Shown piece after piece: positions 55,881 to 64,000 of a stretch of DNA of 64,000 nt. The notes under the pieces are model-generated. The model did not search any database. It saw nothing but the letters and a program-made list of their open reading frames with translations, and was not told the DNA's origin. The position numbers were made by a program, and so were the translations under genes. How positions within the stretch are numbered: the first letter of the stretch is position 1; each line of letters opens with the position of its first letter. The stretch is taken from assembly GCA_963580285.1 (NCBI GenBank), contig OY757011.1, forward strand, positions 156,291,245-156,355,244, in the 5' to 3' direction. Source of the stretch: Lucinisca nassula (taxonomy: Eukaryota; Mollusca; Bivalvia; Lucinida; Lucinidae).

Positions 55881-56323
55881 ACATAGATCACCAGATAACA
55901 AAGAGGAAAGGCATGGCCACAGGATCTTAGCTTGTTACATAGTTATGACAGTACCATATTTACCATTTGTATACAGACATTACAGGTGTTAGCAAACATA
56001 AGTGCCGAAATTCTGCTAGCCTCTACATGGCTCCATTAAAAAAAGAGTGCCAAGAGTCAACAGGCTTTGTCTTGTAATCCTTTTTGAAAAAAGCAATGGG
56101 TATACCGGTAATGGAATTATTACAATTATGCCAAATAAGCAGGGTTCTCACAAGGATTTTGAAAATTGGAGTAGAAATGCTGTCCTCCAGAAAAAGTTGG
56201 AGTTTTAACCTTTCTATTGAGACTTTCCAAAAAATTGGAGTCAGAAATGAAAACTTTAAAGCTGGAGTAAATTACTCCAAATTTGGAGTTAACGAGAACT
56301 GTGAATTAGGTATGTTTGAAAAT
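55881..56323. other. No recognised feature
   Basis: AT-rich. AATTGGAGT-like words repeat between 56160 and 56300 (GAAAATTGGAGT, AAAAAATTGGAGTC, AATTTGGAGTTAA), suggesting a decayed short repeat rather than coding sequence. Confidence 0.4.
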
Positions 56324-56582
56324 CTGGGCATAGTTCTTCAAAGCATAAGCATTGTTAGCTTAACGAGCTTGTTAGTGGTCAAATTGTTCTCTTCTAGCCA
56401 GTACAAAATCTAAAATTTTGATATTTTTGCTGAAAAAAAGTGAGTAGCTACTCACATTAAAAAATGTGAGTAGCTACTAACATTTTTTTAGCAAAAAAAA
56501 AGTATATCGGTCATATTAAGTGATCAAAGTTTTAACAATATGTTAACTAGCAACATCGTTAGTTTTGAACAATTGGCCCCAG
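56324..56582. mobile_element. M MITE
   Basis: CTGGGCATAGTTCTTCAAAG ... TTTTGAACAATTGGCCCCAG, with the central dyad GTGAGTAGCTACTCAC and a second GTGAGTAGCTACTAAC. Confidence 0.8.
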
Positions 56583-56679
56583 TCTGATTCCATATTATCC
56601 TATTTCAATTCCTATTTAACATTGTGAACTAGCTTTGCTCATAATTAACTTGTCTTCTAACATGTCAAATGCAGTTTAA

Positions 56680-56907
56680 CCCTTTTTGTACCAAATGGAA
56701 TCTTCCTCCTTATATATAGCAGGAGTCTATTTCAAAACTTTAGAGGTGTCAGGTTATGTTTTCTTAAAAAAAAAATATTTGGAAATTGGCTGACAATTTT
56801 GCAAACAGTGTAGGCCCTGATCAGAGGCTGCATACTGCGGCGTCTGATCTGGGCCTGCACTGATTGCAAGGGTTCTAGTGTTTTGGGGGTTTCCTGTACA
56901 AAATGGG
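56680..56907 (+). mobile_element. P2 MITE, TTAA flanks
   Basis: TTAA at 56676-56679 and 56908-56911. CCCTTTTTGTACCAAATGGA ... TCCTGTACAAAATGGG. Core K with tip GAGGCTGCATACTGCGGCGT. Confidence 0.87.
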
Positions 56908-56988
56908 TTAAAATCAGCTCAGAATAAATAAACCTATTTTATACAGGAAACAGCAGAACGAAACAAAGCAGACCCAGATCAGGTGCCA

Positions 56989-57629
56989 CATCATTATGAA
57001 AACATGCCTATTCAAATACATTGTAAATTATTTTACTGACGAAAAACTGAAAATTATGGTAATTTTATTATTTCTGCTCAAAAAATATATCAGGTTAATA
57101 AGTCTGTGTAATGAACACCCCTTTAAACACTACTTAACCCTTATCTTGCTGAATATTCATCTAAGCCACACCCATTTCTGTCTATCAACCAATCAAATTA
57201 CTTGATGTTATTTATTGCTACAAATTCATAAACTGAATGCCAAACAGTGTAGATCCAGATCAGGTGGCTTCTTCAAAACGTGGGGTTCATGGGGGTGTTC
57301 ATTCTTTTCCTTAGTTTTGTTATTGTGGGTGCTCATTAGAACCACCTCAATGAGGAGGTTCTAACGAGCACCTACAACCTATGTTTCGGGTAAGTAAGAG
57401 AAATATATATCACAACTTATCAACAGAAAAATGACCTTTTTTGAGATATGAAAGAATGCACTTTGTATTGTAATGAGATTGTGGGTAGGACAGCCTTTCT
57501 GCGGTGGTGCTAAACAAGTACCCACAATCTATACTTTAGAGCAGAAATAAGAAAAATAGGGTTCCCAATTTTTTTATATAAAACTGGGGTTCAAGGGGGT
57601 CAGAATTTTATAGCCATGTTTTCGTAATG
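56989..57629 (-). mobile_element. B1 containing B2 containing a P3 fragment
   Basis: Outer B1: CATTATGAAAACATGCCTAT (56989) to GCCATGTTTTCGTAATG (57629), with its half-core TTGTGGGTAGGACAGCC at 57478. Inner B2: about 57088-57473, with AAGTCTGTGTAATGAACACC, core H (GTGGGTGCTCATTAGAACCA / mirror) and end TTGTATTGTAATG. Innermost: P3 left half from TTAA (57134) to about 57273. Confidence 0.75.
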
Positions 57630-57639
57630 TCCTGAGCCT

Positions 57640-57772
57640 TGACTGTTTGCAAAATGTCCAGCCATTTTTCTATGTAAATTCTTTATACATTCATATTATC
57701 TCAACCTAAAACCCCTAAATTTCAAAATGGACTCCTTAATGCGTATCAGATTTTATTCTGTACAAAATGGGT
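57640..57772 (-). mobile_element. P2 MITE, half only
   Basis: GACTGTTTGCAAAATGTCCA, AAACCCCTAAATTTCAAAAT and CTGTACAAAATGGG followed by TTAA. The core K left arm is absent. Confidence 0.65.
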
Positions 57773-57775
57773 TAA

Positions 57776-58185
57776 CAATCGATCAAGGGCTGAATCATAG
57801 CCACCTGTTGCACCATTGGCACTTGCAGCCTAATACCCTGTCGCTACTGTGACGGAATTAACTTGAGACCATGAACTGTCCCAAAGTAATCTTTAATTCC
57901 TGTGAATTTTTAAATTGGTTAATTCATAACAGTAATTAAATTCTTAAGTGATACAAATATAAATGAAACAGTCATTTTATATGGATTTTCTTATACGGTA
58001 GCATCTTACTGTAGTATCTTTCTAGTTATGGCCAACAAGTGAGTCACTCGCAAAATCAATATGTTCGAACAAAGGTTTTAAATAGGGATGAGTCAGCATA
58101 ACCCGAACAGGAGAAAAATATTACCAGTGAACTTAACTGTTTGTCGTACGTTTTCAAGATCTAATAATTCTTTTAGAAAAGCTGT
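57776..58185. other. No recognised feature
   Basis: AT-rich, apparently unique, no supported frame. Confidence 0.4.
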
Positions 58186-58487
58186 TTTTGTTTTGTTTGT
58201 TTGATTTGAGGTTTAATGCCCCGTCAACACAGTATAGGTCATTTTGGAGACATTGCTTCCAATTTTGTGGGACTTTTACCCAACATTGAGATGAAATGAC
58301 ATCTCAAGCCCTGCCGCCCAATGAAACCAATAGGGTAAGCATTGGATGGTCCGACTCGCACCGCTTTGCCTGGGCAGGCTTAGATCCTTTAAACGGATTA
58401 TCAGTACTCTTGTGCGGTCGGTTTCAGCTCTGCATGGAAGCATCATGCAGCCCATCTATTTCGTCAAGCCCCGATGGGCTGGAGCCG
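58186..58487 (-). mobile_element. SINE-A, full length with 14-bp target duplication
   Basis: Flanked by TTTAGAAAAGCTGT at 58172-58185 and 58488-58501. A small deletion removes part of the GTTTATAAGC block. Confidence 0.94.
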
Positions 58488-58501
58488 TTTAGAAAAGCTG
58501 T

Positions 58502-58859
58502 ACTCACAAATCAACATTTTTTTTTATTATTTTTCAGAGAAAGTTAGGAGACAATTCACATGAAATGTGAAGCCTTTTTTTTTCTGAGTTAGACTATCTG
58601 CTCAAGAATTGTGACAAGTAGTGAATAATGAGGAAAGTTCAAGAATTTTTTGCAAAATCACTGACAATTGGAAATCCACAGAAGGGAAAAAATGAACTTC
58701 TGAAAACTCTCAACAAAACTATTTATACTCTCATTTGCTATAAAAGGTAACGTAAGTAAGTGGGTGTTAGCCAAAAACAAGTAATTGCTTTACACAAAGA
58801 GGTATGTTCCAATCTTTTTTTTTTTTATTTCATTTCATTTTTCTACATAAGCCACATTC
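58502..58859. other. No recognised feature
   Basis: AT-rich with short T-runs, no supported frame. Confidence 0.4.
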
Positions 58860-58867
58860 ATCTGAGC

Positions 58868-59144
58868 CCATTAGCGCTTGAAGAAATAGAATGGGCTGCA
58901 CAATGCTTCCACGCAGAGCTGAAATTGACTGCACAGCACGTGAGTATTGGTAAACTGCTTGGAGGCAAAGTGCAAGTTGGACTGTCCATGCACATAAACC
59001 CTTTTGGTTTCATTGGGGGGCAGGGCTTGAGAACTCATTTCATATCGGTGTCGGGTTAAAGTCCCACAAAATTGGAAGGAATGTCTCCAAAATGACCTAT
59101 ACAGTGTTGACGGGGACATTAAACCTCAAATCAAACAAACAATT
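58868..59144 (+). mobile_element. SINE-A, likely 8-bp target duplication
   Basis: ATCTGAGC occurs at 58860-58867 and 59145-59152. CCATTAGCGCTTGAAGAAAT to CTCAAATCAAACAAACA. The middle is shortened. Confidence 0.85.
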
Positions 59145-59156
59145 ATCTGAGCTGAT

Positions 59157-59256
59157 TTGTTTGTTTGTGTTGAGGTTCGTGTGGTCGGTTTCAGCTCTGC
59201 CAGGAAGCATCATGCAGCCCAATCCATTTCTCCTAGCCCTGATGGGTGGGGGCGGA
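59157..59256 (-). mobile_element. SINE-A with large internal deletion
   Basis: The tail (GTTTGTTTGTGTTGAGGTTC) joins directly to the head (GTGTGGTCGGTTTCAGCTCT) with about 200 bp missing, ending CCTGATGGGTGGGGGCGG. Confidence 0.8.
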
Positions 59257-59603
59257 ATGGCCAATTACCCATGTACAAAATGTAATCACCAAGTCCCTTG
59301 GAGCTTGATCACATACATGTACACGTATTATTCAACCCTCTATTGCAAAAGAAATGTAACAATGGGCCAGTGGTTTAAACACTTTTCCATGGCTCCTTAT
59401 CGTAAAGCTGCCGAGAAAAACTGCATCTTAAAATGTCTGTTTATGTCGTCTGCTGAATCTTCTTGCAAACTTTTCAAACATATTTTTTGCATTCAGGCAA
59501 ACAGTGTGCACCCTGGTCAGACTGATCCAAGAGGAATGCATACTATATGTTTATGTTCTATGCAGGTGGAACTTCAAGCAAGCCATGTATGGACAAGTTT
59601 CTT
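59257..59603. repeat. P7-type fragment in unassigned sequence
   Basis: TGTCGTCTGCTGAATCTTCT and CAAACAGTGTGCACCC (59405-59545) are P7/core K relics. The 175-residue frame covering them is not a gene. Confidence 0.45.
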
Positions 59604-59604
59604 A

Positions 59605-62600
59605 ACAAGAGGGCCATGATGGCCCTGGATCGCTCACCTGATCCATAGTGTAACAAGTGGGCCCCAGAGAGGGCCATTATTGGCCCCAGGGTTTTAATGT
59701 GCATAATGTTGAGGGAGGTCTTAAAGGTGAAGCTTCATACCAAACATCAACAAAGGCTATAATTAGAACAATCTTGGCAAAGGTCCACTAGATAAAGCTA
59801 CACATCAAATTTCAAAGACCTGGGCCTTGCAGTTTCAGAGAAGAAGATTTTTTTTAAAGATATTCCCTACATAAGCCTATGCAAAACCAAATGGCCCCAG
59901 GGCTATATAAATCTATGTAAAAACAAAGGGCCCCGGCCCGGGGTGGGGGCATTTGTGGCCCCAGGGTTATAATTTGAACAATCTTGGTAGAGGTCCACTA
60001 GATAAAGCTCCATACTAAATATCAAAGGCCTTGGCCTTGCAGTTTCAGAGAAGATTTTTAAAGATTTCCCTATATAAGTCTATGCAAAACCAAAGGGCCC
60101 CGGAGCGGGGACATTTTTGGTACCAGGGCTATAATTTGAATAATTTTGATAGAGGTCCACTAGATGCAGCTTCATACCAAATATCAAAGACCCAGGCCTT
60201 GTGGTTTCAGAGAAGAAGATTTTTGAAGATTTTCCCCATGTAAGTCTATGTAAAACCATAGGGCCCCAGAGTGGGGGCATTTTTGGCCCCAGGGCTATAA
60301 TTTTAACAATCTTGGTAGAGGTCCATTAGATGCAACTTCATACCAAATTTCAAAGTCCTGGGCCTTGTGGTTTCAGAGAAGATTTTTAAAGATTATCCCT
60401 ATATAAGTCTATGTAAAACCAAAGGGCCCCGGGACGGGGCCACTTTTGGCCCCAGCACTATAATTTGAATCATCTTGGTAGGGGTCCTTTAGAAGAAGCT
60501 TCATACCAAATATAAAAGACCTAGGCCTTGTGGTTTCAGAGAAGAAGATTTTTAAAGATTTTCCCTATATAAGTCTATGTAAAACCAAAGGGCCCCTGAG
60601 CGGGGGCATTTTTGGCCCAAGGGCTATAATTTGAACAATCTTGGTAGGGGTCCACTAGATGAAGCTTCATACAAAATATCAAAGTCCTGGGCCTTGCGGT
60701 TTCAGAGAAGAAGATTTTTAAAGATTTTCCCTATATAAGGCCATGTAAAACCAAAGGGTCCCAGTCGGAGGCTTTTTTTGCCCCAGCACTATAATTTGAA
60801 CAATCTTGGTAGGGGTCCACTAGATAAAGCTTAATTCCAAATATCAAAGTCCTGGGCCTTGCAGTTTCAGAGCAGAAGATTTTTAAAGATTTTCCCTATA
60901 TAAGCCTATGTAAAACCAAAGGGCCCGGCGGCGGGGACATTTTTGGCCTCAGCACTATCATTTGAATAATCTTGTTAGGGGTCTTTTAGATGAAGCTTCA
61001 TACCAAATATAAAAGACCTAGGCCTTGTGGTTTCAGAGAAAAGGATTTTTAAAGATTTTCCCTATATAAGTCTATGTAAAAACAAAGGGCCCCTGAGCGG
61101 GGGCATTTTTGGCCCAAGGGCGATAGTTTGAACAATCTTGGTAGAGGTCCATTGGATGAAGCTTCATTCTAAATATCAAAGTCCTGGACCTTGCGGTTTC
61201 AGAGAAGAAGATTTTTAAAGATTTTCCCTATATAAGTCTATGTAAAACCAAAGGGCCCCTGAGCAGGGGGATTTTTGGCCCAAGGGCTATAATTTGAACA
61301 ATCTTGGTAGGGGTCCACTAGATGAAGCTTCATACAAAATATCAAAGTCCTGGGCCTTGCGGTTTCAGAGAAGAAGATTTTTAAAGATTTTCCCTATATA
61401 AGCCTATGTAAAACCAAAGGGCCCCAGGTGGAGGCTTTTTTTGCCCCAGCACTATAATTTGAACAATCTTGGTAGGGGTCCACTAGATAAAGCTTAATAC
61501 CAAATATCAAAGTCCTGGGCCTTGCAGTTTCAGAGCAGAAGATTTTTAAAGATTTTCCCTATATAAGCCTATGTAAAACCAAAGGGCCCGGGGGTGGGGA
61601 CATTTTTGGCCTCAGCACTATCATTTGAATAATCTTGTTAGGGGTCTTTTAGATGAAGCTTCATACCAAATATAAAAGACCTAGGCCTTGTGGTTTCAGA
61701 GAAAAGGATTTTTAAAGATTTTCCCTATATAAGTCTATGTAAAAACAAAGGGCCCCTGAGCGGGGGCATTTTTGGCCCAAGGGCGATAATTTGAACAATC
61801 TTGGTAGAGGTCCAATGGATGAAGCTTCATTCTAAATATCAAAGTCCTGGACCTTGCGGTTTCAGAGAAGAAGATTTTTAAAGATTTTCCCTATATAAGG
61901 CCATGTAAAACCAAAGGGCCCCGGAACGGGGGCATTTTTTGCCCCAGCACTATAATTTGAACAATCTTGGTAGGGGTCCACTAGATAAAGCTTAATACCA
62001 AATATCAAAGTCCTGGGCCTTGCAGCTTCAGAGCAGAAGATTTTTAAAGATTTTCCCTATATAAGCCTATGTAAAACCAAAGGGCCCGGGGGCGGGGACA
62101 TTTTTGGCCTCAGCACTATCATTTGAATAATCTTGTTAGGGGTCTTTTAGATGAAGCTTCATACCAAATATAAAAGACCTAGGCCTTGTGGTTTCAGAGA
62201 AAAGGATTTTTAAAGATTTTCCCTATATAAGTCTATGTAAAACTAGAGTGTTCACAAGTTTTTTCTTTAATTTGACCTACTGACCTACTTTTTGACCCGA
62301 AAAGACCTTTATTCAAACTTAGCCAAGATATTGTCACAATGACCATTCTGAGCAAGATTAATGATTTAACCAAACTTGTGGCCTCCTGAGTATTCACAAG
62401 GTTTTTCTATGATTTGACCTACTGACCTACTTTTCAACCGGACATGACCCATATTCAAACTTGACCGAGATATTGTCATGATGATCATTCTGAGCAAGTT
62501 TGATTATGATTGGACCAAAATTGTGGCCCCTAGGGTGTTCACAAGGTTTTTATATGATTTGACCCGCTGACCTACTTTTTAACCCGATATGACCCATATT

Positions 62601-63224
62601 CGAACTGGACTGAAATATTGTCACAATGGTCATTCTGAGCAAGTTTCATGATAATTGGACCAAAACAGTGGCCTTCAGAGTGTTCACAAGGTTTTTCTAT
62701 GATTTGACCTACTGACCTACTTTTTGACCGGACATGACCCATATTCGAACTTGACCAAGATATTGTCATGATGATCATTCTGAGCAAGTTTGATTATGAT
62801 TGGACCAAAATTGTGGCCTCTAGGGTGTTCACAAGGTTTTTCTATGATTTGACCCGCTGACCTACTTTTTAAGCCGACATGATCCATATTCAAACTTCAC
62901 TAAAATATTGTCACAATGATCATTCTGAGCAAGTTTGATGATGATTGGACCAAAATTGTGGCCTCTCGAGTGTTCACAAGGTTTTTCTATGATTTGACCT
63001 ACTGACCTACTTTTTTACCCGACATGACCCAAATTCGAACTTGACCGAGATATTGTCATGATTATCATTCTGAGCAAGTTTGATGATAATTGGACCAAAA
63101 CTGTGGCCTCTAGTGTGTTCACAAGAAAAAGTTTACGCACGACGGACGACGGACGACGCACGACGACGCCGGACATCTTACTGTCACAAAAGCTCACCAT
63201 GACCTTCGGTCAGGTGAGCTAAAA
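59605..63224 (+). mobile_element. E element, complete, 3.6 kb with two internal arrays
   Basis: 5': AACAAGAGGGCCATGATGGC, then ATCGCTCACCTGATCC. The first array (59640-62245) has about 17 units of ~153 bp (GGGGCATTTTTGGCCCCAG, ACAATCTTGGTAGGGGTCCA, GATGAAGCTTCATACCAAAT, TTTCAGAGAAGAAGATTTTT) with a higher-order repeat. The second array (62246-63120) has about 6 units of ~149 bp (GTGTTCACAAGGTTTTTCTA, TTTGACCTACTGACCTACTT, GAGATATTGTCATGATGATC). The tail ACGACGGACGACGGACGACG is followed by AGCTCACCATGACCTTCGGT and CAGGTGAGCTAAAAATT. No open frame of substance. Confidence 0.85.
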
Positions 63225-64000
63225 ATTATGGGCATGCCATATATATCTACAGCTCAGATCAGTTTCCAACAGGAACTTTCATCATGCGCCCACCCTCTGA
63301 CGCTTTTGACTGAAGCCAATCCCTGCTATTTATTTGTCTCAACGCTACTATCCCTCTTTTAAGCATGACGTTATAATTTACAAAATCCAATATTCCAAGC
63401 AACAGTGTCTGGTGACTGTCACTGCATGCAACAAATTGTTTTTCTGAGAATTTTTTCCTCTTAGTCACAAAAAGACACAATTACGTCATTCTCCACACAG
63501 AAAATTGTTCTCTGATGTCAACTGGTCCAAAAACGACTGCGGCTTCAATATCGGCTTTTAATAGAGTGTTCATATAGAAGAAAATAATTTAATACCTCTA
63601 TATATAGAACTAATTATTCTATCTATGGCTCTTGGTGCTATATCTGCAGTATAAAGTGCCTGTTTATGGCTCAGAAAGATAGCAAAATAGAAGCAAGTTA
63701 TTTTAAGGTAATTTAAGAAATTTTAGGCTCCAAATGAACACGAATATGGAATCTTCTTAGTAAAGATCTTACTTTTATGAGATAAATCATAATGAAAGCT
63801 TTTGCGAGTCTAGAAGGACAAAAATAGCTATGGCATTGAAAGACAATGCCATTAAGAGCATGTTTTATGCTGAACAGCACTTTTTTTTCAGGGTTAGGTT
63901 TGGATATATGAAAAGACATATTAAAGATGGACAAAAAAAAACAATATACAGATTATACAGAAAAATGACCATTTAGTTTTCTTCTTTTAGCCCTTCTCTT
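63225..64000. other. No recognised feature to the window end
   Basis: AT-rich, no repeat family from the rest of the window and no supported coding frame. Confidence 0.4.

Noticed and set aside
59092..59619. 175-residue plus-strand open frame
   Set aside because: It is built from two SINE-A pieces and a P7/core K fragment. No domain seen.

Overview
The window looks like repeat-dense, AT-rich animal DNA, most likely from a mollusc and plausibly a bivalve. That assignment is an inference from the metazoan small-Maf bZIP exon, the tRNA-headed SINE, the reverse-transcriptase relic and the very large load of short transposons. No species can be named from this sequence alone. I see one convincing host gene piece: the coding exon of a small-Maf transcription factor on the minus strand (54451-55008), with a splice acceptor directly upstream of it. 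Nearly everything else is transposons, their relics and minisatellites, often nested.

Layout. 1-5 kb: a broken Tc1-type transposase (3-946), TTAA-flanked MITEs, a tRNA-headed SINE with perfect target duplications, and hairpin MITEs. 5-16 kb: degenerate tandem repeats, SINE-A copies, a long composite element (8496-11017), a 316-bp tandem duplication, and a 146-bp minisatellite (15389-16785). 16.8-21.9 kb: composite elements nested in one another, carrying SINEs. 22-26.5 kb: a foldback element, a decayed LINE (23524-24312) split by a MITE, and another minisatellite. 27-38 kb: TTAA MITEs, a roughly 20-unit 46-bp palindromic satellite (29842-30777), a 200-bp direct repeat bracketing it, and a composite element inserted in a MITE. 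38-53 kb: MITEs, SINEs and a composite element with a 145-bp array (40428-42437). 53-56 kb: the maf exon and a nested MITE in its intron. 56-64 kb: triply nested MITEs, three SINE-A copies and a 3.6-kb composite element with two internal arrays (59605-63224).

Family names used here are my own. P1, P2, P3 and P4 are MITEs flanked by TTAA. P5 and P6 are MITEs with TACCGTA-type ends. P7 is a fragmentary relative. P1-P3 and P5-P7 share one central palindrome, called core K. B1, B2 and C are hairpin MITEs sharing a different central palindrome, called core H. M is a MITE with CTGGGGCCAG ends. SINE-A is a roughly 300-bp element; SINE-T has a tRNA head. E elements are long composites that begin ACAAGAG, end GAGCTAAAA and hold minisatellites and GACGACGGAC-rich tails.

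The most notable observation is modularity. The same palindromic cores appear under different terminal repeats, and core K has also expanded into a satellite. The E elements share one architecture and repeatedly sit in A-runs. No CRISPR, operon or bacterial-type system is present.
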